A stretch of DNA of 64,000 nt, from contig NZ_JAKRWF010000002.1 in assembly GCF_022352215.1 (NCBI RefSeq), forward strand, positions 682,001-746,000. The letters run 5' to 3'. Positions 35,819-45,576 of this stretch are shown here, piece by piece. Made by a program: the position numbers and the translations under genes. How positions within the stretch are numbered: the stretch's first letter is position 1; every line of letters starts with the position of its first letter. This DNA is from Flavihumibacter cheonanensis (lineage in GTDB: Bacteria > Bacteroidota > Bacteroidia > Chitinophagales > Chitinophagaceae). The notes under the pieces are model-generated. The model had not been told where the DNA came from. It did no database searches and saw nothing but the letters and a program-made list of their open reading frames with translations.

Positions 35819-37030
35819 ATGGAAGGCAAACCGTACATGCGCGAACAACCGGAATACCAGGATGCATTTGATCAACACAAAGCAACCGTACTCATCCCCA
35901 CTTATAACAATGCGGGAAGTCTGGCTGCTGTGCTGCGCGATGTGCTGACCTATACCAACTGCGTGCTGGTTGTAAACGATGGTTCTACTGATGATACACT
36001 ACAAGTGCTGGAACAGTTTCCCCAGGTACAGCTGGTGAGTTATACGCAGAACAGGGGAAAGGGATTTGCCTTGAGAAAAGGTTTCGCAAAAGCTCTGGAG
36101 CTTGGGTTTGATTATGCCATCACCCTGGATGCAGACGGGCAGCATTTTGCGAAAGACCTTCCTACCATGCTCAATTGCATTGAGCAATATCCTAACACCA
36201 TTGTGGTAGGTGCCCGCAATATGAACCAGGAGAATGTACCGGGCAAAAGCAGTTTTGGCAACAGGTTTTCCAATTTCTGGTTCTGGTTGTATACCGGCAA
36301 AAAGGCACCGGATACGCAAAGTGGATATCGGCTGTATCCTATCCGGGCAATGAAGAAGATCCGGTTTTATACCCGCAAATATGAGTTTGAAGTGGAAGTG
36401 CTGGTGCGTTCGGTATGGAATGGAATAAAGGTGGAGTTTGCCCCTATCAGTGTATATTATCCCCCGGCAGAAGAAAGAGTTTCTCATTTTCGTCCCTTTC
36501 AGGATTTTTCGCGAATAAGCGTTTTGAATACTGTGCTGTTTTTTATCGCCTTTCTTTATATCAAACCAAGAGATTTTTTTCGGTCGCTTTTCAGTAAAGA
36601 AAAAAGAGCGGCGCTCTTAAATGAATTACTGGAGTCGGATCACAGTCATGAACGCAAAGCGGCATCCATTGGATTTGGTGTATTCATGGGTATTGTACCG
36701 ATCTGGGGTTTCCAGTTGATTGTGGCGATCTTTTTGTCTGTATTGCTTAAACTTAACAAGGCCCTGGTAATAACTGCTGCTAATATCAGCATACCTCCCA
36801 TGATTCCCTTTATTTTGTATGGGAGTTTTCTGGCTGGCGCTCCCTGGATGGGTGAGCAGGCAACTGCGGTTCCCCTGCCCAGTGAACTCAGCCTGGATTC
36901 GATCAAGGTAAACCTGCAACAATATATTAGTGGTAGTATAACACTGGCCGTTGCGGCAGGACTCCTGTTCGGAATCATCTCCTACATTTTTATGAAATTG
37001 GTGAACAAAAAAACCGGTCCGGTTTTATAG
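35819..37030 (+). CDS. GT2 glycosyltransferase fused to DUF2062
   Basis: A 403-residue protein from the ATG at 35819 rather than the upstream TTG. The N-terminal GT2 domain (about 15-235) has LIPTYNNAGSLAAVL, VVNDGSTDDTL, and DADGQH as the DxD metal site. It resembles dolichyl-phosphate-sugar synthase-type enzymes, ending in the FSNFWFWLYTGKKAPDTQSGYRLYP acceptor region. A membrane DUF2062 domain (about 260-400) carries KAASIGFGVFMGIVPIWGFQ. Fusions and neighbourhoods of this type occur in aryl-polyene and flexirubin clusters. It starts 24 bases after the permease stop and precedes the MMPL fusion by 6 bases. Confidence 0.92.
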   Translation: MEGKPYMREQPEYQDAFDQHKATVLIPTYNNAGSLAAVLRDVLTYTNCVLVVNDGSTDDTLQVLEQFPQVQLVSYTQNRGKGFALRKGFAKALELGFDYAITLDADGQHFAKDLPTMLNCIEQYPNTIVVGARNMNQENVPGKSSFGNRFSNFWFWLYTGKKAPDTQSGYRLYPIRAMKKIRFYTRKYEFEVEVLVRSVWNGIKVEFAPISVYYPPAEERVSHFRPFQDFSRISVLNTVLFFIAFLYIKPRDFFRSLFSKEKRAALLNELLESDHSHERKAASIGFGVFMGIVPIWGFQLIVAIFLSVLLKLNKALVITAANISIPPMIPFILYGSFLAGAPWMGEQATAVPLPSELSLDSIKVNLQQYISGSITLAVAAGLLFGIISYIFMKLVNKKTGPVL

Positions 37031-37036
37031 TCACGT

Positions 37037-40000
37037 ATGCAGAATCCTTTTGTTCAAATGGATCGCTTCTTCAGGAAACATCGCTTTGTTTTCTGGATCG
37101 TGTTCCTGGCTTTTGTCGGGGTCACTGCGCTGCTGGCTTCCCGCATCAAACTGGAGGAGGATATCACCAGCATTATTCCAAGGGATGAAAAGACCAATGC
37201 GCTGAACGAAATCTTTCAGCAATCCAAATTGCTGGATCGTATGATCCTGACTGTTGGAACCAGGCAGGCTGAAGCACCGGATCCGGATTCCCTGGTAGCA
37301 GTAGCGGAGGAACTGGCGGATTCCATTGCTTCACAGTTACCTGAATATGTAAAGGAATTACACCGGGAGGTAAAAGAAGAAACTACGCTGCAATTGTTTG
37401 ATGCGGTACATCAGCACCTGCCGATCTTCCTGGAAGAAAGTGATTATGAAAGCCTGGATTCTCTTACACAACGTGATAAGATCAAGGAAACACTGGAGAG
37501 GAATTATGCAACCTTGCGATCACCAGCCGGATTAGCATTCAAACAATTCATCGCGCGTGATCCGGCAGGCATTGCCCTGCCTGCGCTCCGCAAACTGCAA
37601 TTGTTACAATATGATCAGCAGTTTGAATTATACGACAATCATATCCTGACGCGGGATGGAAAGCAATTGATTCTTTTTCTGACACCAGAGTACCCAAAAA
37701 ACAATACAGCGGAGAATGCGGTTTTCCTTGAGAAACTGGATCAGTTGCTGGAAACATTTCAACAACAGTATCCTACCTATAGCATCACTTATTTTGGCGG
37801 AACTGCAGTAGCTGTTGGTAATGCGGTTCAATTAAGAAAAGATACACTGCTTACGCAGGGCATCATGCTGGCGGTGCTGGTTATTTTCCTGGCCTTGTAT
37901 TTCAGAAGGTTCTTTGCTCCGGTACTGATATTGGTACCAGCGATCCTGGGCTCCCTGCTCGCGCTCTCGGTGATTGCACTAACCAAAGGATCTATATCCG
38001 TAATTGCACTGGCAACAGGTTCTATTATTTTAGGGATAGCAGTCAACTATTCGCTGCATGTGTTCAATCACTACCGGCACCAGCCAGATATGGAAACAGT
38101 GTTGCGCGACCTGGCGCATCCTATGACCATTGGAAGCATTACCACCATTGGTGGCTTTCTTTGCCTGCAATGGGTGCAGTCTGAAATGCTGCGCGACCTG
38201 GGATTATTTGCCGCCATCAGTTTATTGGGGGCTTCTCTTTCCTCCCTGATCTTTTTACCGCAACTGATCAGCCGAAAACAGCAACCGGCAGCGCATGCCT
38301 CCAGAGGCTGGATTGACCGGCTAGCCTCCTACCGGATAGAGTCGAATAAAAAGTTAGTGGTTACGATTCTGCTGCTCACCTTGTTTTTTGCCTTTTTTAT
38401 TCGCAAAGTGGGATTTGAACCTGATATGAATAAGATGAATTTCATGTCGGAGAAACTTCGCAAGGCAGAGCAGGAAGTGAACCGGCTGAATGCATTCGCG
38501 CTTCAATCCGTGTATATCGTTTCCAATGGAAAAGACCTGCAGCAGGCATTGGAGCGAAATGAATCTGTGGTGAAGCGATTGAATGAAATGGGTGGCACAG
38601 GAGTGGTGAAGAAATATTCCGGGCTGTCAGCCATATTGATATCAGATTCCCTGCAACGCGAACGCCTGCAACACTGGAATAATTTCTGGACACCGGAACG
38701 CAAACAGGCTGTGCTGCAGTTAACGAAACAGGAAGCAGCTGCCATTGGATTTAGTGATCAGTTAATCCAATCTGTAGAGAGTATGCTCAGTACAAGCTAT
38801 GATCCACTGACTGATTCAGCGGCCATTAGTTTGTCGCCCGAACTGCTGGAATCCTATATACTGCCCACCGATTCACAAACCCGGGTACTTACGCTGGTAA
38901 AAACAGCCCCTGAAGACAAGTCTTTTATCTATACAGAGTTTGACTCACGGGAAGGCATAACCGTATTGGATATGCAGTATGTTACCGGTCGGCTGGTGGA
39001 TATGGTACGGGCCGATTTCAACAGCATCAGCTGGATGGTTGCTGCGATTGTATTTATTGTACTACTGATTTCCTTCGGCAGAATTGAATTGACACTGATT
39101 GCCTTTATACCCATGCTGATCACCTGGGTCTGGATCCTGGGAATCATGGGATTGTTTGGAATCAAGTTCAATATTGTAAACATTATAATTTCGGCACTGA
39201 TTTTTGGATTGGGTGACGACTACAGTTTGTTTACATTGGATGGCTTATTGCAGGAATACAAAAACGGCAAGAAAAATCTCTCCTCTTTCAGGTCTTCCAT
39301 TTTTCTTTCTGCCATCACAACAGTAACCGGATTGGGCGTATTAATCTTTGCAGAACACCCTTCCTTAAAAAGTATTGCACTCATCGCAATACTGGGAATT
39401 GTTTGTGTGGTGCTGATCTCACAGGTGATGATTCCTTTTTTGTTTCATCTGCTGATCACCAACCGGGTGAAAAAAGGAATGCAGCCATTTACGTTCTGGA
39501 GCCTGGCCAAATCTGCTTTCGCTTTTCTCTATTTTGTAATCGGGTCATTGGTATTAACACTGGTTGGGCTGCTCCTCGTTAAATTCAATCCTTTTGCAGG
39601 CGAAAAAGCTAAGTATCTGTTTCACCGGATTCTTTGTAAATACACCTGGAGCCTGATGTATATCATGCGGAATGTGACCAAACGAATTCACAATCCAGGT
39701 GGAGAGGATTTTTCCAAACCTGCAGTGATCATCAGCAATCACCAGTCGTTCCTGGATATTCTTTCCATTGTGATGCTGCATCCCAAAATCATTTTGCTCA
39801 CCAACGACTGGGTTTGGAATTCACCGGTATTTGGTTTTGTTGTGAAGATGGCAGATTATTTCCCCGTAAGCAAAGGAGTAGAAAGCAATATTGATGGTAT
39901 CCGCGAACGCGTGAAAAATGGTTATTCAGTAGCCGTATTTCCGGAAGGTACCCGCTCCTATGATGGAACCATGAAACGGTTTCACAAAGGAGCTTTTTAC

Positions 40001-40900
40001 CTGGCGGAGGAATTGGGAATTGACATCCTGCCGGTAGTGTTGCATGGTACGGGTTATACCATGAGTAAAGGCGATTTTATTTTAAAAGACGGAACAATTA
40101 CTATTGATATTTTACCCCGAATCAAAGCAGAAGATCAGGTCACTTACGGAGAAGGATATGCGGAAAAAGCAAAAAAACTGAGCCGTCAATTTAAGGAATG
40201 GTATGGAGAACGTAGGGAGCAATATGAATCGGTGGATTGGTATCGGGAACAATTAGTATACAACTATATTTATAAAGGTCCTGTGCTGGAATGGTATATG
40301 CGGATTAAGACAGGGCTGGAAAAGAATTATGCACTCTTTGATCAGTTGGTGCCTTTAAGTGGTCGTATACTGGATATTGGCTGCGGATATGGATTCATGT
40401 CGATGATGCTGCATTTTCGTTCCAAAGAAAGGGTAATTACCGCACTTGATTATGATGAAGAAAAAACCAGCACGGCGCAACACTGTTATGGCCGGGGTGC
40501 TGCTTTACAATTTCATGCAGGCAATGCATTGGAGTTTCCTATGTCACAGTATGATGCAATCCTGATTTGTGATGTATTGCATTACCTGTCGCCATCAGAT
40601 CAAAAGGCATTGGTTCGGAAGGCGCTTGACCATTTGAATCCCGGTGGTAAACTGATCATACGGGAAGGAAATGCAGAAATCCGCGACCGGCACAAGGGTA
40701 CTGAATTGTCGGAGTTTTTTTCAACCCGGGTGTTTGGATTTAATAAAACATCCGCCAACGGGTTATCCTTTTTATCGGGAGCCACTATTCATGAATTAGC
40801 GGTTGAGAAAGGATATGCCTGTGAAGAAATAGAAGCTTCCCAACGCACCAGCAATACTGTGTTTGTACTCCAAAAACAAGATGTAGCCTATGTTGCCTGA
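37037..40900 (+). CDS. MMPL/RND exporter fused to PlsC acyltransferase and SAM methyltransferase
   Basis: A 1287-residue three-enzyme fusion. Residues 1-835 form an RND/MMPL exporter with two six-helix halves, each with a periplasmic loop. About 880-1060 is a lysophosphatidic-acid-type acyltransferase with H902-x4-D907 (NHQSFLD) and E970 in FPEGTRS. About 1100-1280 is a class I methyltransferase with D1113 in ILDIGCGYG. Exporter, acyltransferase and methyltransferase are separate genes in many lipid-polyene pathways; the fusion implies they work on one lipid-linked product. There is a 6-base gap from the glycosyltransferase, and the 3' end overlaps the next gene by 11 bases. Confidence 0.95.
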   Translation: MQNPFVQMDRFFRKHRFVFWIVFLAFVGVTALLASRIKLEEDITSIIPRDEKTNALNEIFQQSKLLDRMILTVGTRQAEAPDPDSLVAVAEELADSIASQLPEYVKELHREVKEETTLQLFDAVHQHLPIFLEESDYESLDSLTQRDKIKETLERNYATLRSPAGLAFKQFIARDPAGIALPALRKLQLLQYDQQFELYDNHILTRDGKQLILFLTPEYPKNNTAENAVFLEKLDQLLETFQQQYPTYSITYFGGTAVAVGNAVQLRKDTLLTQGIMLAVLVIFLALYFRRFFAPVLILVPAILGSLLALSVIALTKGSISVIALATGSIILGIAVNYSLHVFNHYRHQPDMETVLRDLAHPMTIGSITTIGGFLCLQWVQSEMLRDLGLFAAISLLGASLSSLIFLPQLISRKQQPAAHASRGWIDRLASYRIESNKKLVVTILLLTLFFAFFIRKVGFEPDMNKMNFMSEKLRKAEQEVNRLNAFALQSVYIVSNGKDLQQALERNESVVKRLNEMGGTGVVKKYSGLSAILISDSLQRERLQHWNNFWTPERKQAVLQLTKQEAAAIGFSDQLIQSVESMLSTSYDPLTDSAAISLSPELLESYILPTDSQTRVLTLVKTAPEDKSFIYTEFDSREGITVLDMQYVTGRLVDMVRADFNSISWMVAAIVFIVLLISFGRIELTLIAFIPMLITWVWILGIMGLFGIKFNIVNIIISALIFGLGDDYSLFTLDGLLQEYKNGKKNLSSFRSSIFLSAITTVTGLGVLIFAEHPSLKSIALIAILGIVCVVLISQVMIPFLFHLLITNRVKKGMQPFTFWSLAKSAFAFLYFVIGSLVLTLVGLLLVKFNPFAGEKAKYLFHRILCKYTWSLMYIMRNVTKRIHNPGGEDFSKPAVIISNHQSFLDILSIVMLHPKIILLTNDWVWNSPVFGFVVKMADYFPVSKGVESNIDGIRERVKNGYSVAVFPEGTRSYDGTMKRFHKGAFYLAEELGIDILPVVLHGTGYTMSKGDFILKDGTITIDILPRIKAEDQVTYGEGYAEKAKKLSRQFKEWYGERREQYESVDWYREQLVYNYIYKGPVLEWYMRIKTGLEKNYALFDQLVPLSGRILDIGCGYGFMSMMLHFRSKERVITALDYDEEKTSTAQHCYGRGAALQFHAGNALEFPMSQYDAILICDVLHYLSPSDQKALVRKALDHLNPGGKLIIREGNAEIRDRHKGTELSEFFSTRVFGFNKTSANGLSFLSGATIHELAVEKGYACEEIEASQRTSNTVFVLQKQDVAYVA

Positions 40901-42407
40901 GTACGATATAGTAATTGTCGGATCTGGATTGGGTGGCCTTCTTTGTGCTGCCCTGCTTGGTAAAGAAGGGTACAGTGTATGTGTGCTGGAAAAAAACAGG
41001 CAGTATGGTGGCAGTTTGCAGACCTTCTCGAGAGATAAAACTTTGTTTGACAGTGGGGTACATTATATAGGGGGACTAGCACCCGGACAAACATTGCACC
41101 AGGTATTCAGTTATCTAGGTTTGACAGATGCCTTGAACTTACAACAATTGGACGAAGATGGATTTGACCGGATCGTTTTTCTGGAAGATGGGGCTGAGTA
41201 CGCATTGGCACAGGGTTATGATCGGTTTGCAGCCAAATTGAAAGAGGCATTTCCGGGTGAAGAGTCGGCCATTGATCAGTATTGCTCAACCATTCGGGAG
41301 ATCTGTTCCAGGTTCCCCATGTACAACCTGAGAACAGGAGAGGGGATGAGTGAGAAAGAGAGCGTAATGGGAATTGATACCCTTGCTTTTTTACAATCGA
41401 TCACCAACAACCAACGATTACAGGAAGTATTGGCAGGAAATAATTTTTTATACGCGGGCGAACCAGCTAAAACGCCCTTGTATGTACATGCGCTGGTTGT
41501 CAACAGTTATATCGAAAGTGCCTGGAAGATAGTGGACGGTGGATCACAGATAACCAAACACCTCGTTAAGCTGATTCGCTCTACCGGTGGGGATTTGTTC
41601 AATCACACAGAAGTGATAAAACTGAAAGGAGAGGATGAGCGTTTAACCAGAGCCGTTACCAAAGATGGAAGACTGTTCATTGCGAAACATTTCATATCCA
41701 ACCTGCATCCGAAACGAACCATGGAAATTACAGAGTCGCCACTTCTTAAGGCAGCCTATCGCAACAGAATAAAAAGATTGGCTGACACAATATCGAGTTT
41801 CAGTTTGAATGCAGTATTAAAACCGGGAGTCTTTCCCTATTTGAATCACAATTATTACCTGCACCATCCGGGTGCGGTATGGAAGGCCGTGGAAGCAATG
41901 CCTGGGGACTGGCCCTTATCTGCGGGTGTGTTTTTTACGGAGGATGCGAATCACCCCGGATTTGCAGAATCAGTAAGCATCTTAACGTATATGTCCGCCG
42001 GAGAATGGGAGCCCTGGAAAAATAGTTTCAATACAGATAGTCAGCAGGGTGAACGGGGGAATGATTATTATCGCCTTAAAACAGAAAAGGCTGAATTGTT
42101 ACTCGACCTGGTGGAAAAACGATTTCCGCATTTAAGGGAGGCTATTAAGTCATACTCCTGCGCAACACCACTTTCTTTCCGGGATTATATTGGTACGGAG
42201 GATGGTAGTCTATATGGTATTGCGAAAGATTACCGCCATCCAATGGCTACTTATCTCCCGACGCGGACCAAGGTTCCGAATTTATTTTTAACAGGACAGA
42301 ATGTGTTATTACACGGAATTTTGGGAGTAACGATCACAGCCCTGACTACCTGTGCGGAATTCGTGCCGGTTGAGGACTTGTTGAAAAAAATCAGGAGTGC
42401 AACATGA
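40890..42407 (+). CDS. FAD-dependent oxidoreductase (phytoene dehydrogenase-like)
   Basis: A 505-residue flavoprotein. The dinucleotide-binding site is G11-S12-G13-L14-G15-G16 (VIVGSGLGG) with VLEKN ending the second strand. FDSGVHYIGGL and GGSQITKHLVKLIRSTGGDLF follow as in the CrtI/retinol-saturase group. The C-terminal GQNVLLHGILGVTITALT is the matching FAD-binding end. CrtI-type enzymes desaturate or saturate polyene chains. In flexirubin and aryl-polyene clusters such a gene is a regular partner. It overlaps both neighbours, by 11 bases upstream and by ATGA downstream. Confidence 0.94.
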   Translation: MLPEYDIVIVGSGLGGLLCAALLGKEGYSVCVLEKNRQYGGSLQTFSRDKTLFDSGVHYIGGLAPGQTLHQVFSYLGLTDALNLQQLDEDGFDRIVFLEDGAEYALAQGYDRFAAKLKEAFPGEESAIDQYCSTIREICSRFPMYNLRTGEGMSEKESVMGIDTLAFLQSITNNQRLQEVLAGNNFLYAGEPAKTPLYVHALVVNSYIESAWKIVDGGSQITKHLVKLIRSTGGDLFNHTEVIKLKGEDERLTRAVTKDGRLFIAKHFISNLHPKRTMEITESPLLKAAYRNRIKRLADTISSFSLNAVLKPGVFPYLNHNYYLHHPGAVWKAVEAMPGDWPLSAGVFFTEDANHPGFAESVSILTYMSAGEWEPWKNSFNTDSQQGERGNDYYRLKTEKAELLLDLVEKRFPHLREAIKSYSCATPLSFRDYIGTEDGSLYGIAKDYRHPMATYLPTRTKVPNLFLTGQNVLLHGILGVTITALTTCAEFVPVEDLLKKIRSAT

Positions 42408-44080
42408 GTAAAGCAACTAAAACGATAGGTTGGAGAATTGGCAAAACCCTGTTGATTATACTGGGAATTTTATTGTTGCTCCTGTTGGCCTTGTTTATCT
42501 ACCTGGTACAGGTATCCAAAATTGAGCCACCGGCCATCACTGACCGATCTGCAGACCAACTGCAGAGAACCGAAGTATCGGACAGTTTTTATTATCTCAA
42601 CAATAACTGGTTTCATGTTTCACGATCTGGTTTATACGAACTCTATGTCGAAGGTAAACCTTATGAAAGAGGTGTGATCAATGGAAAGCTGACAAAAGAA
42701 CTGGTACAACGACAGGAAGATCATTTTAGCGCTCAGATAGAAAAGATGATTCCTTCCACTTTCTACCGGCATTTCCTGAAATATTTTATTGGATTTTTTA
42801 ATCGGGATTTGCCTAACCAGGTGAAAGAAGAATACAAAGCCGAAATCTATGGCGTGTCACAGGCTGCTTCAGAAAAGTATGGTTATATAGGAACGCCTTA
42901 TCAACGAATCTTAAATTATCATGCGGCACATGATATCGGTCACGCTTTGCAAACCATGGCCCTGGTAGGATGTACTTCTTTTGGAACCTGGGGTGCTCAT
43001 TCCAGGGATAGTGCTTTTATAATTGGTCGGAATTTTGATTTTTATGTAGGGGACCGCTTTGCCGATGATAAGCTGATCGCTTTCATAAAACCCGACAGTG
43101 GTTATGGATTTATGACCGTAACCTGGGGTGGATTTACAGGTGCTGTATCAGGCATGAATGAAGCCGGACTAACGGTAACGATCAATGCTGCAAAAACGGA
43201 TTTGCCTCCGGGATCTGCCACTCCTGTTTCATTGGTTGCGAGGGAAATATTGCAGTATGCAGGTAATATTAAAGAGGCAATTGCTATTGCCGGATCGCGA
43301 AAAATGTTTGTCTCGGAATCCTTCCTTGTGGGTTCGGCGGCTGACCAGAAAGCGGTGGTGATTGAAAAAACACCGGAGGCGCTGGATGTATATGATCCCA
43401 ACCAGAATTATATTATTTGCGCGAATCATTTTCAGAGTCCGGAGTTAAGTAAACTGCCTTCTAACCAGGAACAAATAGCTGAAAGTGCATCAGCCTACCG
43501 GTATAAAAGGGTGCAGGAATTATTAGCGCAAGCTAAGGAGAACACGGTTGAGCAGACCATCCATATATTGCGTGATACCCGCGGACAGCAGGGTGCAGAT
43601 ATTGGTTTGGGAAATGAGAAAGCCATCAATCAGTTGATTGCACATCATGCAATTGTATTTGAACCGAATAAACGATTGGTATGGGTTTCAACCGCACCCT
43701 GGCAGGAGGGACAGTTTGTCTGTTATGATCTGAAAAAAGTGTTATCCATGCGTGGATTAAAAGAGGGGCGTGAAATTGTAGACAGCAGTTACCTGATACC
43801 TGCAGACACATTATTACAAACCGGAGAATTTAAACGATTCCTTCAGTTTCGTGCATTTAAACAGCGGATATTGGATGGAGGTATAGTTGCGCCTGATAGC
43901 ATCATTGCAAGCAATCCATCTTATTATCATGCCTATGTACTGGCAGGAGATATGGCAGCACAATTAAAGAAGCCGGCGGAAGCAATTCGCTATTACCGCC
44001 AGGCTTTGACGAAAGAGATTGCCACGGTTCCGGAGAGAAAATCGATTGAGGATAAATTGAAAAAATTAGGAGGCAACTAA
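42404..44080 (+). CDS. C45-type autoproteolytic acyltransferase/hydrolase, membrane-anchored
   Basis: A 558-residue protein with one N-terminal membrane helix (about 15-37, LLIILGILLLLLLALFIYLV). The Ntn-hydrolase core has the predicted N-terminal nucleophile C190 in LVGCTSFGTW, followed by SAFIIGRNFDFYVGD and GFTGAVSGMNEAGLTVTINA, typical of acyl-CoA:6-APA acyltransferase/C45 and choloylglycine-hydrolase relatives. Cleavage before C190 would activate it. The end (about 505-555) looks like a TPR. It could transfer or hydrolyse an acyl amide in the same pathway as the upstream genes. The start overlaps the oxidoreductase stop (ATGA). It is convergent with the next gene, 5 bases apart. Confidence 0.92.
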   Translation: MSKATKTIGWRIGKTLLIILGILLLLLLALFIYLVQVSKIEPPAITDRSADQLQRTEVSDSFYYLNNNWFHVSRSGLYELYVEGKPYERGVINGKLTKELVQRQEDHFSAQIEKMIPSTFYRHFLKYFIGFFNRDLPNQVKEEYKAEIYGVSQAASEKYGYIGTPYQRILNYHAAHDIGHALQTMALVGCTSFGTWGAHSRDSAFIIGRNFDFYVGDRFADDKLIAFIKPDSGYGFMTVTWGGFTGAVSGMNEAGLTVTINAAKTDLPPGSATPVSLVAREILQYAGNIKEAIAIAGSRKMFVSESFLVGSAADQKAVVIEKTPEALDVYDPNQNYIICANHFQSPELSKLPSNQEQIAESASAYRYKRVQELLAQAKENTVEQTIHILRDTRGQQGADIGLGNEKAINQLIAHHAIVFEPNKRLVWVSTAPWQEGQFVCYDLKKVLSMRGLKEGREIVDSSYLIPADTLLQTGEFKRFLQFRAFKQRILDGGIVAPDSIIASNPSYYHAYVLAGDMAAQLKKPAEAIRYYRQALTKEIATVPERKSIEDKLKKLGGN

Positions 44081-44085
44081 ACTTA

Positions 44086-44742
44086 TCATTGCTCCAATTG
44101 ACCGTCTTTTGCTTTTTGTTTCATTTGATCATTGGCGATAACAGCCAGCTCAACCCGACGGTTTTTTTGGCGATTCACTTCACTATCGTTTGGATATTTT
44201 GGTTGTGTTTCGCCATACCATTTTACTTCCATTCTGTTTTCTGTTATTCCTTTGGAGGCAAGGAAAGCTTTAACTGATTCAGCTCTTTTTTGGGAAAGCA
44301 TCATATTGTATTCATCCGAACCTGTATCATCGGTATGGCCTTCAATAACAATAAGTGTTTCCGGGTAACGGACAAATACATCTACTGCTCCGGACAAATC
44401 AGTTTTGTAGGCATCACTAATGGCAGCGCTGTTGATGGTGAACATAAGTCCGGAGTCAAAAGTAACATTGATTCCTTCTCCTACCCGTTCCACTTCAGCG
44501 GTAGGTATAGCCTGTTTTAGTTCGCGGGCCTGCTGATCCATTTTTTTCCCGATGAGATTGCCTGCTACGCCGCCAATGGCAGCACCTGCAAGTATTCCCC
44601 AGATACTGCCCTTTGAGACTGCAGCACCGATCGCTGCACCGCCTGCCGCACCAACGGCTGTCCCTTTTTGTTGTTTATTCATGGTAGCGCAGCCACTTAA
44701 TAATAGCGCTACAGATAGAATCGGTAACAATACTGTTCTCAT
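44086..44742 (-). CDS. OmpA-family lipoprotein with glycine zipper
   Basis: A 218-residue lipoprotein with the lipobox LLSGC. Residues about 25-65 form a glycine-zipper region (AVGAAGGAAIGAAVSKG, GAAIGGVAGNLIGKKM) that may insert in the membrane. The C-terminal OmpA domain (about 95-205) has VIEGHTDDTGSDEYNMMLSQKRAESV and NRRVELAV, which bind peptidoglycan. It is the third gene of a leftward operon with two other envelope genes (5-base gap). Confidence 0.93.
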   Translation of the reverse strand: MRTVLLPILSVALLLSGCATMNKQQKGTAVGAAGGAAIGAAVSKGSIWGILAGAAIGGVAGNLIGKKMDQQARELKQAIPTAEVERVGEGINVTFDSGLMFTINSAAISDAYKTDLSGAVDVFVRYPETLIVIEGHTDDTGSDEYNMMLSQKRAESVKAFLASKGITENRMEVKWYGETQPKYPNDSEVNRQKNRRVELAVIANDQMKQKAKDGQLEQ

Positions 44743-44747
44743 AAATC

Positions 44748-45569
44748 TTATTTACAAACAAGTGAAGAAAACATATCCCATTTCATTTCTCTTAAGCCTT
44801 TATCCAATGCGGCTTTAACTTCCCTGCAGATCAACTCTTTTTCCTCTGCCGTCATTTTTGACCTCAACTCCTGTGCATTGGTGGTGCCATATTTTTCCTG
44901 TACCATCTTCATTCTTGCATTCATTCGGGTGACATAAATATCCAGGTCGGATTTACCCATGGATACAGATTTATCGTAAGCTTCGAAAGCAGCATCATAA
45001 TTTCCTTCTGCCACCCGCCAGTCCCCTTCCAGTAAATAAAACTGTGCATTTTGCGGATCAAGGGATTTTGCTTTTTCCAGGTAGAATGCTGCACTGTCTT
45101 TGTTGTTTAATTGCTGTTGGTGCAGATTCGCGAGTAGTGCATAATTGGAAGCTTTCGCTTTATTGTCCCGATTTTTTTCTGTTAATGCGACCAGTTTTGA
45201 AAAGCAGTTACTTGCATCCTGTGGGCGGTTGAGGGCATTGAATGCCATCGCCTTTTGAAACCAGGCACTAATACTTTTATTTTTCGATGCTTTCAATGCC
45301 AGATCACTTGCAACCAGGGCATCCTCGTATTGTCCCAGACCATTCAATGCTGCTGCTTTCCCAGATTGAATTTGCTCCCTGGCATCTTTGGTTTTACAGT
45401 TTTTTTCCATAGTGGAATATGCTTCCAATGCCTCTGTATGTTTCTTTTCCGCCAGTAAGGATGCGGCAAGTTTTAATTGCTCATAACATTTGTTGCCCAT
45501 GGTGAAGGTTTGCCCTTCGGCAACCTTCACCAGGATACAACAAAGAAAAAAGATGAATGTATTCTTCAT
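44748..45569 (-). CDS. Periplasmic TPR protein
   Basis: A 273-residue protein with a signal peptide (FIFFLCCILVKVAEG). About five helix-turn-helix TPR units occupy residues 30-215 (LLAEKKHTEALEAYSTMEKNC, ALNGLGQYEDALVASDLAL, QKAMAFNALNRPQDASNCFSKL). No catalytic motif is visible, so a scaffolding role is likely. It sits between a TSP3-OmpA gene (7 bases) and an OmpA lipoprotein gene (5 bases), which suggests an envelope complex. Confidence 0.88.
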   Translation of the reverse strand: MKNTFIFFLCCILVKVAEGQTFTMGNKCYEQLKLAASLLAEKKHTEALEAYSTMEKNCKTKDAREQIQSGKAAALNGLGQYEDALVASDLALKASKNKSISAWFQKAMAFNALNRPQDASNCFSKLVALTEKNRDNKAKASNYALLANLHQQQLNNKDSAAFYLEKAKSLDPQNAQFYLLEGDWRVAEGNYDAAFEAYDKSVSMGKSDLDIYVTRMNARMKMVQEKYGTTNAQELRSKMTAEEKELICREVKAALDKGLREMKWDMFSSLVCK

Positions 45570-45576
45570 AGTAATA

